A stretch of DNA of 64,000 bases from Halocaridina rubra (GCA_037179515.1 JAXCGZ010013618.1:1-64000); one strand, 5' to 3'; shown: positions 44,633 through 56,749, counted from the stretch's first letter. Numbers and translations: made by a program. The notes: generated by a model not told the origin, from the letters alone.

Positions 44633-46102
44633 CAGTGTTGCCTCACTTATTGCGGTAATTCGGTTCCGGGACCCGGCGCGAACCAGGAAATCCGCGAAGT
44701 AGGATTTGTACATATAAATATGTACATAGATATTCTAATATATTTTTACGTTTACACTGTATAAACTGTCCCTGTACTGTTAACATACCACCCTTTACTT
44801 CATAGATAACAGCATGCAAGCGTAAATTTATATGAAAGTGATAGGAAAACTTACCGTGAATGTGATGATGACGTGACATACATAATCATTTACAAATATT
44901 TTTTCGTTTACGTACTGTATAAACCCTCCCTGCACTGTTAAAAAAACACCCTTTACATTATAAATAACAGCAAGCAACGTAAATTTTTATGAAAGTGATA
45001 GATAAAATTACGGTGAATGAGGTGATGATGACGTGACATACATACTCATTTACAATTATTTTTTTGTTTACGTACTGTATAAACCCTCCCTGCACTGTTA
45101 AAAAACACCCTTTACATTATAAATAACAGCAAGCAACGTAAATTTTTATGAAAGTGATAGGAAAACTTACCGTGAATGTGATAATGATGACGTGACATAC
45201 ATACTCATTTACAATTATTTTTTCGTTTACGTACTCTATAAACCCTCCCTGCACTATTAAAAAAACACCCTTTACATTATAAATAACAGCAAGCAACGTA
45301 AAGTTTTATGAAAGTGATAGATAAAATTACGGTGAATGAGGTGATGATGACGTGACATACATACTCATTTACAATTATTTTTTCGTTTACGTACTGTATA
45401 AACCCTCCCTGAACTGTTAAAAAAACACCCTTTACATTATAAATAACAGCAAACAACGTAAATATTTATGAAAGTGATAGATAAAATTACGGTGAATGAG
45501 GTGATGATGACGTGACATACATAATCATTTACAATTATTTTTTCGTTTACGTACTGTATAAACCCTCCCAGCTCTGTTAAAAAAACACCCTTTACATTAT
45601 GAATAACAGCAAGCAACGTACATTTTTATGAAAGTGATAGATAAAATTACGGTGAATGAGGTGATGATGATGTGACACACATACTCATTTACAATTATTT
45701 TTTCGTTTACGAACTGTATAAACCCTACCTGCAATGTTAAAAAAACACCCTTTACATTATAAATAACAGCACGCAACGTAAATTTTTATGAAAGTGATAG
45801 ATAAAATTACGATGAATGAGGTGATGATAACGTGACACACATACTCATTTACAATTATTTATTTGTTTACAAACTGTATAAACCCTCCCTGCATTGTTAA
45901 AAAACACCCTTTGCATTATAAATAACAGCAAGCAACGTAAATTTACTTTTCCAGTAAAAAAATGAAAATACTTAAATTTTTTTTTTTCAATATTTTAATA
46001 GTTTTGCGTATACCCATAAAATAAAATAATAATTTATCCCCCAAAAAAACGCGATAGAGTGGGAACGCGAACCAAGAAACGCGAATAACCTGGGTAACAC
46101 TG
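44633..46102 (+). mobile_element. Tigger-like element M5 (1470 bp) with eight 160-bp repeats
   Basis: TIRs CAGTGTTGCCTCACTTATTG and CGAATAACCTGGGTAACACTG, flanked by TA at 44631-44632 and 46103-46104. Tandem units with anchors (AAACCCTCCC or a variant) at 44763, 44921, 45081, 45240, 45400, 45560, 45720 and 45880 give a very regular 158-160 bp period. Same family as M4 (five units). Inserted in the 3' untranslated part of T3. Confidence 0.88.
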
Positions 46103-46358
46103 TATACCTGAATATGTACATGTTTTACTTTAATAGTGTAGAATTCCCTTCTTTTATTAATGTAATTTTTCATTTACAGGTGATATTCATATAATTTGTA
46201 TTAAATTTCATGTTTTTAGTGACTAAAAAGGTTTGAAATTAATATTTATTGTGACCAGGATGAAATTAATTTAATTTACATGCCTCTCAATGGGAAAAAT
46301 AAATCCAACACAAGAACAGGTTTTGGGAATGGATTAAGTTCGTCGGTTGGGGTCACTA

Positions 46359-48662
46359 CAGTGGTGACCCCAACCCACGAACTTAATCCATTCCAAAAAA
46401 GTGTTCTTGGGTTGGAATGTTCGTGGGCTGGATTTAATTTTCCCATTGAAAAGCATGTGAATCCAATTAATCCTTTCCATGTCACAACATATATTTATTT
46501 TCAAAGTTTTTAGTCACTAAAAACCTGAGTCATTAAAAACAAGAAATATAATACAGGTTATAAGCAATATACTCTGTAAAAGGAAAATAACATTAATAAT
46601 TAAGGAAAATAACATTAATAATAGAAATACAGTACTGTCTTTACCTTTGTGGATGATAATTGTTGGCATAAATGTATGGTGGTGGTGGAAGAGGAGGAGG
46701 GGATTTATTTTTGGAAGGAGAGTCCCCTTCCATAAAAACGTTAGTTAATTCTTCCGATACATGCTCCATTTCTGGTGTTTTCTCTTTTTTTCTGTTTTGG
46801 AAGCTGCTTTCCTGCCTACTGGAACAAGGAAACAATCCTAAGAAATTTGTCTTTTTCTAAGTTGGTAAATTTTTCTAAAAATATTCATCGCATTGTCATT
46901 TATCATATTCACTACACTATTGCCCACAGTTTTATCTGGGTGATGGTGCTCAATAAAAGCTTGCACATTATTCAGCTTACTAGAAATTTGTTTAAACTCT
47001 TCACTAAACACCTTTTCCCTCTTATCCCCTTCCTCCGGTGACTGCTCCTCTTTGAGAAGCTTCACCTGTTCACGTTGCAACTTAATTAATTCTTCGGTGG
47101 TAAGTTCTTCTTTGTGGCCCTCCACCAGCTCCTCCAAATCCTCCTCATTGACCCCCAAACCCAAACTTTTGCCTGTGGGCACAATTTCATTACCAATTTG
47201 AATAGCTAACTCCTTCTAGTAGCCCTCGAAGTTTCTATCAGTCACACAACCTGGCCAGAGTATCCTCCAGGCAGAGTTCAATATACGATATGAGACCTTG
47301 CCTGCTCTTTCAATGAGGCCAATGCAGTGGACGATATCTAAGTGGTCTATCCAGAAATCACGAAGGGTCAAATCCGTATTATTGGTTAACTGGAAACACA
47401 TGGCAAAGACCCTTCATATACAACATTTTAAAATTAGAAATTACTAGCTGGTCCATGGGCTGGTGGGTAGGAGTAGGGTTGGGAGGCAGAAATTGTTCTT
47501 TTACTGAAGTCGTAATGTATAGCGAGATCTTCTTCCACACCTGGAGGATGGGCAGGAGCATTATCCATTATGGGGAAACACTTAAGGGGCAAATCATTTT
47601 CCTCAAAATATTTTTTCACTGCTGGTACAAACACTTCAATCAACCACACTAGAAATAAAATCTGCTTGACCCAAGCCTTTCTATTTGACCTCCACATTAC
47701 TAGGAGGCTAGCCTTCAATGCGTTATTGCTCTTAAAAACACGCTGATTTTCAGTGGTAAACTAAAAGAGGCTTAATCTTACAGTCCCAAGTAGCATTAGC
47801 ACACTAAGCCTGTCTTTCATTGGTTTGTGGCCAGGCAGTTATTTCTTCTCTTGGGTTATATAGGTTTTTTTGGGCATTTTTTTGCAAAAGAGTCCTGTTT
47901 CATTGCATTTAAAAGCTTGTTGCCGGATATAACCTTCATTTTCAACATATTTAGCGAATTCCTTCACGTAGGAAACCGCTGCGTTTCGGTCAGAACTAGC
48001 CGCCTCTCATTGTCTAATAATGCTATGAATCCCAGTTTGGTGACGAAAGTGTTCAAATCAGCTTCTGCTGGCTTTAAATACCTTAAGTTTAGCGCCACTA
48101 GAATTCGGAGAGTTTGCTACTAAATCATGGTGGTTGCAAAGCCTTAGCGCTTATTATGGCCTCACTAATACTATCTCCAACCAGCTGTTTTTCATCTATC
48201 CACAACAATAATAATTTTTCTATCTCTTCTATTACTTGTGACCTTTTTTTCATTAATATATTTACTCCCATAGCCATGTCCGCCGCCTTTAAGATCTCTT
48301 TACTATATGAAATAGCACAGATGGTCGATTTTGCCATGTTATACTCCGTGGCGAGATCGGACACACAAACCCCATTTTCATGTTTCAAAATTAATTCTTT
48401 CTTCGTTTCCACTGTTATGAATCTAGGGTGTTTGACGCCACTATCACAAACACTTTCAACATTCTTAGGAGCCATAATAAGGGCTATATGAAAAGTAACA
48501 CAATGGAAAATAAAGCAAGAACTACGATCAGATCACAAACGAACCATAAAGCGCAAGCACCAATCCAGAACTAGAGTGGCCAAGTGGGACACATGGTGGC
48601 TTGGCCAACACATGCGTGTTTTTGGGTTGGGGTCAAAATATGTTTAAAATTTCGTTCATGGA
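46359..48662 (-). mobile_element. Tigger-like DNA transposon T4
   Basis: The left TIR CAGTGGTGACCCCAACCC begins at 46359, two bases (TA) from the right end of T3, so T3 and T4 meet 3' end to 3' end. The right end is truncated near GTTCATGG at 48662, lacking the outermost 30 or so bases seen in T2. Confidence 0.82.
46838..48475 (-). pseudogene. T4 transposase (TIGD-type), broken
   Basis: The N-terminus is the best preserved of this family: 48475-48125 gives 116 residues starting MAPKNVESVCDSGVKHPRF, with the HTH ENGVCVSDLATEYNMAKST and LLLWIDEKQ. Further pieces: 47718-47434 with FPIMDNAPAHPPGVEEDL (second catalytic Asp retained), 47401-47216 with LTNNTDLTLRDFW, and 47182-46838 with the acidic coiled tail. 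Frameshifts between the pieces. Confidence 0.82.
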
Positions 48663-49189
48663 CGGAACCCTGACTTTAAAGTGGGAACCCCCTTTACACT
48701 TTGTTTTGTAAAAGAATAGCCATTGTAAAAACATGGAAATAAATGTTTGTTTGTTTGTTACTAATTTGGTCAGCTTCCACACTGTTATGGGGCATTACAA
48801 GGGATATTAACCCCCGTCCCTAAAATTTTTCTGCTAACACACTGGGAAACTTTTTCTGTTTTCTCATCACCACTAGCTAGCAGCTTCACCTTACACCCTT
48901 AGGTTATGCAAATTAACACAACTTTTAAAACAATTAAGCCAACCCCTACAGGCTGCAAGCTCTTCACTTTCATTCCAATTTCTGAGCACTTCACTATTTC
49001 AACTTTAATTTCCATGTTGATGGCTTTTCTTATCTTCATAGCACTGCCATCGTAAGTATCACCACTACGCTTGGAAGACATAGTAATTTCAGTAACGAGC
49101 GAAACGAACGAGAGAGCAGATGAAAACGTAACACAATACGGCTGGTGAAACTAAACTGAGCTGTGCTTCTTCAAATCCTGTGTAACGCT

Positions 49190-49690
49190 GGATTCTTATA
49201 TGACGCTTAACAAACTATTTCAAATAAAATAGTATTTATAGCTATGTGTTTGGCATTTTTTTTTAAATTCAATATACTCCTTCAATATAACCGAATATAT
49301 AAACAAATAAATAAATAAACCCATTAACTTGATAAATACGAATACAGCTGTTCTGCTAGCTGTGTATTCGTGTGTATTTTGATTAAAATCGTATTTACAG
49401 CCATATTTTTTTTTTAAATTCATTATAATCCTTCAGTATAACCAGATATATAAAAAAATAAATAAATAAAACCATTAACTTGATAAATACGAATGCAGCT
49501 GTGCTGCTAGCTGTGTATTTGTGTGTATTTCAAATAAAATTGTATATACAACTATTTATTTGTTTGTTTTTTACTTCAATATAAACCTTTGATATTACCA
49601 AATATATAAACAAATAAATAAATAAAGCCATTAACTTGATAAATATGAATACATCTGTGCTGCTAGCTGTGTATTCATCTGCCATGCTCA
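49190..49690 (-). repeat. T6 satellite units of about 150 bp
   Basis: Three units with GCTAGCTGTGTATTCGTG and CCATTAACTTGATAAATA; same as in T5 (34690-35650 and 42352-42430). Confidence 0.75.
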
Positions 49691-49776
49691 CAAACTGTTT
49701 CGGCAAGCAATTTGAAGTTACCGCATCAGCCAGGTAGGTCGAAAAATTTATTTATTAATAATGTATTCATTATTTA

Positions 49777-50440
49777 TTGCAGTTACTTAAAATTTACAAA
49801 GGTCTTATCCGCCCCTGCTTAGAATACTGTTCACACATCTGGGGTGCTTCTTCCTTTACTTATCTTCTTGATAGGGTTGAATCTAAGGCAGTCAGACTCA
49901 TTAATGATCCTTCTCTTACTTCTAACCTGGATTCTCTCTCTCTTCGCCGTAAGGTATCTTCCCTTTCGCTTTTCTATCGCTACTACTTCCATCGCTGCTC
50001 TGATGAGTTGGCGAGTTGCATCCCTCCTCCACTGCCGAGGCCGCGTAACACTCGCCAAGCGGCCTCATCTCACAGGTACTGTGTGGAGATTTGCAGCTCG
50101 CGGATTGGTCGGTGCAGTGACTGCTTCTTCCCATCTACCTCCAGACTCTGGAACTCTCTTCCTCCTTCTGTCTTTCCTAATTCTTATGACCTTTCATCTT
50201 TCAAAAAGTAGATCTATCGTCATCTCAGAGCCTAGTCCTCCATATCTCTGGGTCCTCTTTACTTTGACTGTTTTTTTCTGTGTCGTTTTCCTTTGTGTGA
50301 CATTTCCTCATCTCTGCCTTGCACTTAACCTTTTTCTTTTCCTTCGTCTTGGTATTTTCTCGTGCCCGGGCCTTTGTTGATGAGGGCAGTTTCTGCCTGT
50401 CCCTGTGTCACACTCTTAAAAAATAAATAAATAAATAAAA
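49777..50440 (+). mobile_element. LINE D, 3' fragment (Jockey-like)
   Basis: The plus frame 49777-50211 codes an ORF2 C-terminus: KIYKGLIRPCLEYCSHIWG, then RVESKAVRLIND, and RLWNSLPPSVFP near the end. The tail is (AAAT)n at 50420-50440, right after which T6 terminal sequence resumes. 5'-truncated insertion into T6; a different family from LINE A/B/C. Confidence 0.85.
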
Positions 50441-50519
50441 ATGCAAACGATGTTATGCAAAACGACATTTTGCGGGGACCCCCTGTATTATATTCTGTCA
50501 GTCTGTTTACAAAAGCCAT

Positions 50520-50700
50520 ATTCCACCCTATAAGGGGGAGGCTGAATTAAAGTAAAATCTTGACTCTGTGTGGGAGGAAAGTAAGGAGGATGGATTCATA
50601 GTCTTCTCGCTAAGCCTATATATTCGAATTTTACAACACACAGGGAATCACAGAGGGGGGTATTCTTGCCTCTCACCCCTCAGGGATTATTTTATTTAGC
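50520..50700 (+). repeat. Dispersed repeat, copy 1
   Basis: CCTATAAGGGGGAGGCTGAA, TCTTGACTCT and GTATTCTTGCCTCTC resemble, in order, sequence at 62400-62575 (minus) and partly 63755-63850 (plus). A small noncoding interspersed repeat; class unknown. Confidence 0.45.
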
Positions 50701-51049
50701 ATATTGTTTTACATTTATATAAGTGTCATCATATCTCACTCTAGTAAGCACAGAAGGTAAGTAGAAAAGGGAGATAACAGGGCTTGATCATACCCTGCCT
50801 ATTCACACCGCTTTCATCAGCTCGTGTGGTGGGAATATTTTTTTAGGTAACCTTCAAGTATTAGACCATTGCCCTCATATCAATTTTGGTCAGCTCTTAC
50901 GATATGCAAGGAACATCAGTGCATTATTCTAGCCCTCCTACCACCAAGAACTTTCCCCTTAGTTGCTTCTTACATTGTGTATAGAATATGATGGAGAAAC
51001 TTTTATAAGTCCCTTTTAGTTGCCTTGTATAACAAGCCACATCAACAGG

Positions 51050-51287
51050 GAATGCAGGGGTGGAATGTCTTCTACCCCACCAGCAGGTAATACAAGGGTG
51101 GAATGCCTTCCACCCCATCAGCAGGGAATACAAGGGAGGAATGCTCTCTACTCCACCAGCAGTGAATAACTGGGTGGAATTATTTCTGCCACAGCAGATG
51201 GGTATAAAAGGGTGGAATAGCTACTACCCAACTAGCAAGGTAGTCAAGGTTGGAATACCCTCTACCCCACCATTAGGTATGTAACAC
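51050..51287 (+). repeat. 38-bp minisatellite, six units
   Basis: The anchor TGGAAT (or AGGAAT) recurs at 51061, 51099, 51137, 51175, 51213 and 51251, a strictly constant 38-bp period. Each unit has a GGGTGGAATGC half and a TCTACCCCACCAGCA half that can pair with each other, so each unit could form a hairpin. Confidence 0.9.
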
Positions 51288-51499
51288 ATCACCTCATGCA
51301 ATCAAACACACTATAGAAGACTGCACCGGACACAACCACATACACCAACAACACAACATACACTTCATGAGAACTCTATGGGAAAGCCGGGGATTGGCAA
51401 TGGCCATCCTTAGGGACTCAGAGCTTTTCACCCAATCTCCTTAGGGAACATTAACAGCCATATTAATCTCGTGATTATGTAAATATGATTGAGACATTG

Positions 51500-51939
51500 T
51501 GTTGAATTTATTAATCAAAGCTGCATTTACTTGTAAATTTGTCAAGTATGATGAAAAGGAAAGTTTTTGCTTTAAGTAATCAGTGTATATTCATAGACCT
51601 AAATGCAGTCAACATCAGTGAAGCCTAAAATATTTTGTATTTTTTTCAACATATTATGTTTGTAATGTATTTATCATTCTGATTAAGATAAATGAAAAAT
51701 AATAATGTTTCATTTCGTAAAGATATTCAGTTTTAGTGTACTTATAATCAGATTTGTAAATTTACAGTATTGCATTCAGGCTTGTAGTCCCAATGTTTTG
51801 ATTTTGTAGTTGTTGAGATGTGCCCAAGAATGTGTGACATGAAGTTCTACCAGTTCTCATTTATATTCCATTATTATTTGTGCATCTTAAGATATATCAA
51901 AGGTAATTATATTTGAAAATGTCTCTACAGACTTCAACA
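51500..51939 (+). repeat. Copia 5' LTR
   Basis: Homologous to 56750-57230; ends ACTTCAACA. Confidence 0.9.
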
Positions 51940-51940
51940 A

Positions 51941-51957
51941 TGGGCTATGGGCCCAGC
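51941..51957 (+). promoter_or_regulatory. Copia primer-binding site: initiator-Met tRNA, internal
   Basis: TGGGCTATGGGCCCAGC, one base after the LTR, is complementary (one mismatch) to the anticodon stem-loop of initiator tRNA-Met (GCTGGGCCCATAACCCA), not to a tRNA 3' end. Drosophila copia is known to use this half-tRNA priming. Confidence 0.8.
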
Positions 51958-51977
51958 AGCTTGTTGAAAACCTTTGA

Positions 51978-52720
51978 TGACGGTGCTAAGAACTGCAAAA
52001 TATGAGAGGAAAGTTTCATGGCTGGTTTACAGTTGAATGAACTGCACCTAGCTTTTGACAGGTATGAAAGTCAGAGAAGTGATGACTTTGATTTAGATGC
52101 AGCAACACAGAGTATTTATGATTATTTGGCCATATGTTCAGATAGGACTTCATTAGGCCTAATCAAAAGGAAAGCCAAAGATGATGGAGTTGAAGCCTGA
52201 AAGAATTGAAAAAATATTACTTGCAAGAGACCAGTCAAAGAATTCACACATATTGGAGAACATTTATTAACTATCTTGCCCAAATAGATGAGACCATTGC
52301 AACCCTAAGAGAGGCAGGTGGGAAATTAAGTGATATTTTAGCTGTAACTGTAGTTCTGAATGGTCTTCCTCAAAAGTTTGCAAATTTTGTTGACATAGCT
52401 AAACAGTGTCATCCACCATATAAATATGAGGAATTAAAAATTGCTTTATTAAACCAAGAAGATATTAAGGAGAAAGAAACTGAACAGAACTATAGTGTAA
52501 TGGCTGCTAAGAAACAAGAAAATAAGTTGAGGTCTAAGCGTTTCATATGTAAGAAGATAGGCCATATTTCATTTCAGTGTTTTTCTTGGGAAAGATTAGA
52601 AAACCTCTCAAGAAAAGTACTGTGAATATCATAAAAGCAAATCACACAACACTGAAGAATGCTTTAGTGCAAAAAGGTTTAATCAGAATCAGGCTCGGCC
52701 TAAGCCTAGGCCTATTCAAC
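51978..52720 (+). pseudogene. Copia gag region
   Basis: Pieces at 52018-52200 and 52206-52625: MAGLQLNELHLAFDRYESQR, then a helical capsid-like part with DETIATLREAGGKLSDILAV and LNGLPQKFANFVD, ending in a zinc knuckle remnant CKKIGHISFQC where one Cys-X2-Cys position is degraded. Frame changes at about 52200 and 52600. Confidence 0.75.
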
Positions 52721-52779
52721 ATGCAGTGTTAATGTAGGCTGATCTGAAAATTAATTTAGTTTCCATGTTAATATAGAGT

Positions 52780-53700
52780 GTAATGAAATTCATTACAAAG
52801 AAATAGATTATGATCTTATGTTGGTAGATTCTGGATGTACAGTACATATTGAAAAACAAAGATCAACGTTTATTGTATTTCAAAAACGAATTTGACTGTT
52901 TACAGCTTGCTGATGGACATAAGAGTAGAGATGCTGTAAAAGGTATTGGGATTGCTCAAGAAGTTGCTTGTGATGGAAATGATGTAATGCAACAAGTAAC
53001 ATTAGGCGATGCGCTGTATATTCTTAGTTTTAATCCAGACATTAGGTCTCAGAACAATTTTCAGCATCAATGAAAAAGACAAGTTGTATTATATCAAGAG
53101 AAATTCTCGAAATTCAAGTAAAGATGAATGTCACACAGTTAAAAGCATTTCAGAAAAACATACATTGGAAGAGTGGCACCGAATTTTAGGTCACTTGCAG
53201 TGTAAGTGATATCAAGAAACTGGTAAGTGCTGAAGATATCATGGAAATAAAGAACTTTCAACTGTTTAAATGTGTAACCTGCATACTCGGTAAAATGACA
53301 GATAATATCGGCAGAAAAGCAAGGAAGCGTGCTACAGAATGTCTAGACCTAGTACACTGTGATCTAGTTGGTCCTATTAGTTCAGTATCCAAAGAGGGTT
53401 ATAAGTGTGGTATAAATTTTGTGGATGACTACTCTGGTACTGTCAAGATTTATTTCCTGAAAGAATAGAGTGATGCAATTCATGCCCTGAAGAAGTTTAT
53501 TACAAAACTTCACCTTGTGGAAATGTCCGTCATCTCAGCTGTGACAACAGTACTGAATTTACCTGTAATGCATTCAGAAATGTTTGTATAGCCAACAAAA
53601 TAATATTTGTTGAACTCAGAGTTCAACACCGTAATCGGTGCTTCAATAATAGGACTGGAGTCGCTCCCTTGGAATTATTAACTGGAAAACGTCCTAATTT
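52780..53700 (+). pseudogene. Copia protease and integrase region
   Basis: The protease has LMLVDSGCTVHI (the DSG active site with S in place of T). The pre-integrase zinc domain shows LEEWHRILGHL and CVTCILGK. The integrase core shows DLVHCDLVGPI and NFVDDYSG (first two acidic residues). The third acidic residue is not clearly preserved because the frame is broken after 53468. Confidence 0.75.
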
Positions 53701-54035
53701 AAGTAAAATGAATATATATGGCACAAGATGTTTTGCACATGACAGTGAATCTGGAAAGCTGGATCCAAAGTGCAAAGTAGGAGTGTTTGTTGGACATGAT
53801 TCAGAGAGTTCTGCATATCTAGTATATTTTCCTTCTACACAGAGTGTCAGAAAAGTAAGGAATGTCAAATTCCAAAGAAAATGGTTCAGATGCTTGAACC
53901 TAGTGATTCTCATATCATTGAAATTCCTGAATCTAAAAAGATTACATCTGAAGCATGTGATAACCCCAATGAAACTGAAGTATTCAGTGATCCCAAAGAA
54001 ATTGAAAAACATTAAAGGAGATATCAGTGACATGA

Positions 54036-56720
54036 ATGAATCAAGCCCACTTGAGTGATTATGTGACTAATGAAACACATGAAACTATCATCCACCACTG
54101 CTATCGGACATCTGTTCAAGAAATGCCTAGTACCTATGAAGAAGCTGTTTCATTTCATGAGGCAAGAAACTGGAAGAAGGCAATGGACGAAGAAATGCAG
54201 TCATTGAAAGAAAATAGCACCTATGAACTTGCTAAACTCCCTGAAGGCCAAAAAGTAATTGGCAGCAGGTGGGTTTATACACTTAAATCAGTTGCAGATG
54301 GTGAAAAGTTTAAGGCTAGATTTGTAGATAAAGGTTTTACTGAAGAAAAAGATGTGTACTATGAAGAAACTTTTGCCCAACAGCAAAGATGACAACTCTG
54401 AGAACATTCATTCAAGTTGCAGCAAGCCTAAAACTCAAGACTTCAACAAATGGATGTTAAGACTGCATATTTGATTGCTCCTATTGACTATGACATTTAT
54501 GTACAGTAAATTAAAGGTTATGTAGTGAAAAACAAAGATGTAGAAATGTTGTAATGCAGGCTTAAAAAGTCACTTTATTGTCTTAAACTGAGGGGTTGTA
54601 TGTGGAACAATGTTATTTATGACTTTTTCATATCAAAGGGTTTAAATCAGTCACATGCAAATCATTGTTTGTATGTTAAATATGATGATAAAGAAATGAT
54701 GGTTCTTATTTGGGTTGATGATATAATTATTGGTTGTTGTAATAATAAAATGCTTAAGGACTTTAAACAATCTCTCAGGGAGAAGTTTAAGATGACTGAT
54801 TTGGGAGATAGTAATTGGTTTTAGGAATGTCTTTTGACTGTAATGATGAGTTCATAGAGAAACACCCATATCTTGGAATAATGTGAAGATAGGTTCTCAG
54901 AAGTGACGTGTAATGTAAAAATCGTGTAATGTAGCAAGTCATTTTCCATAAGAATCAATGATAATGGGCATAGATACATTTCTCAACCGTATATAGACAC
55001 ACTTTGAAAAAGATAAAAGATAAGTAAAACATATTTTACAAGTACATAACAAAGCAGGAAGACTGTACTGTAGCTATTTTTATTGAAAAGATATTCAGAT
55101 TTACTGTACAGCAAGCAAATTAACATACTCTATTATGCGGTGGGCAACAGGCATACACTGGGACGTGCCTGGTGGCGGTGAGCACGTAACTTAAGCAGTA
55201 GAAGAGGAGGAGGATGCGGGAGAATGAACCTCTGTCTGCAAATGTTTTTGCTTTCTCACGCTCTTTCCTTGACAATATTATATGGCAAGTTTGTTTGCTG
55301 TTTGTTCTTAATGCTCATCCACGTACTTAGCATTTTTCCCATTCTCTCCGTACTATCCGATCGCATTAAGCGGTAGAAGAGGAGGAGGATGCAGGAGAAC
55401 AAACCTCTATCTGCAAAGGTTTTGCCGCCTCCGTATCAGCTGATGCACTCTCGCACGCTTTTTATCTGACGATATTATATGGCTAGTTTGTTTGCAGTTT
55501 GTTCTTAATGCTCATCCATGTACTTAGCATTTTTTTTCATTCTCTCCATAATGTTCGATCGCATTTAGCGTTAGAAGAGGAGGAGGATGCGGGAGAACGA
55601 ACCTCTATCTGTAAAACGTTTTGCCGCCTCCGTATCAGCTGATGCGCTCTCGCACACTTTTTCCCTTACGATATACAAACCTTAACACAAACACAGTTAG
55701 AACAAGCGATATATCCACTCAGTATGCTGGGTAAAGAGACACTGAAGCACATGGCAGCATGGCGGAAAAGTGCCTCCGAGGCGGTCAATTATTTACTAGA
55801 ACGAAAAGTTGATTTTATTTTTTTGGACAGGCATTATTCGTGTATTTCGCATTTTTTTACTATTATTTTTTGGGGGTATTATTCCAATTTTGCGTATTTT
55901 AAATACGCGTAAAAAGCAAACCGAGTGTAAATCTAAACAGGTATATTCAAAGATTCTAGAAAGGTATGGTATGTCAGACTGTCACCCTTCTAAAATTCCT
56001 TGTGATGTCAGTTTTTCATATACTAGTCATTTTGACTCAACGGAATTAACTGATGCAAAGACATATAGAGAAATGGTAGGAAGTTTGATATACATAATTA
56101 TTGGAACAAAACCAGATCTTAGTTATGTTGTAGCCAAACTATCTCTCTATATGCTATAGCCAAATGAAGCTCATATTAATGCTGCTAAGAGAGTTCTGAA
56201 ATATTTAAAGGGTATAGCTGACTATAGATTTAGATTTGATAAAACTGATGAGTCATTAGTTTTGTTAGGATTTTCAGATTCAGACTGAGGTAATTCAGAG
56301 GATAGAAAAAGTATAACAGGCTATTGTTTTAAATTACAAAACTCTGAATCTCTAATATCCTGGAAAAGCAAAAAGCAATCTTTAGTAGCATTATCATTTT
56401 GTGATGCTGAATATATAGCACTAACTCTCAAAGTGCAAGAAACCAAGTTTCCGAAACAATTGATTTATGATAATTTATGTTTGAATGTTGAATGTCATAT
56501 CTAAGTAGATAATCAAGGGGCTATTTTATTGTCAAGGAATCTAGTGTTTCATCAAAGATTCAAACATATGGATATCAGGTACCATCATATTAGAGATGAA
56601 ATTTTGAAGGGCAATATAAACATTTTCTATATTCAAAGTTGTGATAATGTTGCTGACGTTTTTACTAAACCTGTATTTTTACAGATACTTATATTTTTTC
56701 AAACAATCATAGGTACCTGA
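54036..56720 (+). pseudogene. Copia reverse transcriptase and RNase H, split by F4
   Basis: RT begins with WKKAMDEEMQSLKENSTYEL and VIGSRWVYTLK, then QQMDVKTAYL (where copia usually has QMDVKTAFL), and VLIWVDDIIIG with the catalytic DD (54702-54740). After F4 it resumes with ILERYGMSDCHP (55945) and SLIYIIIGTKPDLSYVV. RNase H shows GFSDSD, SWKSKKQSLVALS and EYIAL, ending NVADVFTKP at about 56670. Stops and frameshifts throughout. Confidence 0.85.
54862..55926 (+). mobile_element. F-family element F4 inserted in the copia RT gene
   Basis: The left end, about ACACCCATATCTTGGAATAA, aligns with CACCTAGTTCTCAGAATAA. The right end GCGTAAAAAGCAAACCGAGTG aligns with the F2 end ATAAATGGAGCAAGGTG. The interior shares the F2/F3 first 350 bp, then two and a half tandem copies of a 175-198 bp unit (anchors GAAGAGGAGGAGG at 55201, 55376 and 55574), then CATTTTTTTACTATTATTTTTTGGGGG as in the F1/F2 outer arm. 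There is no transposase and no LINE cargo. Confidence 0.7.
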
Positions 56721-56738
56721 ATGTAATACATCTTTGAA

Positions 56739-56749
56739 TAAGGGGGGCA
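56739..56749 (+). promoter_or_regulatory. Copia polypurine tract
   Basis: TAAGGGGGGCA directly before the 3' LTR start TGTTGA. Confidence 0.7.

Larger units (their letters stand above)
42557..46356 (+). mobile_element. Tigger-like DNA transposon T3, split by M5
   Basis: The left TIR CAGTGGTGACCCCAACCC is at 42557; the right end GGTTGGGGTCAC is at 46356 and lacks the last few TIR bases. Without M5 it is about 2.3 kb. The transposase gene (about 42794-44480) carries many stops. It shares sequence and layout with T2. Confidence 0.82.
48663..50490 (-). mobile_element. T6, remnant of a T5-type Tigger element, hosting LINE D
   Basis: The minus-strand frame 49081-48899 begins MSSKRSGDTYDGSAMKIRKA, homologous to the T5 N-terminus. 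Upstream of it are the same 150-bp satellite units (49190-49690) and the terminal GGGACCCCCTGTA at 50490. Most of the transposase is missing. The 48663-48700 piece (ACGGAACCCTGAC) looks like the other terminus of a related copy in opposite orientation. Confidence 0.6.

Noticed and set aside
44763..45950. Regular 160-bp repeats as a CRISPR-like array
   Set aside because: Whole units are repeated with no unique spacers, in eukaryotic DNA between transposon TIRs.
49844..50380. 178-aa hydrophobic plus frame overlapping LINE D
   Set aside because: Shifted frame of the LINE D ORF2 C-terminus; the frame starting 49777 has the recognisable RT-tail motifs.
51060..51284. 74-aa frame over the minisatellite
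   Set aside because: The period of 38 is not a multiple of three, so the peptide does not repeat as a protein domain; no coding evidence.
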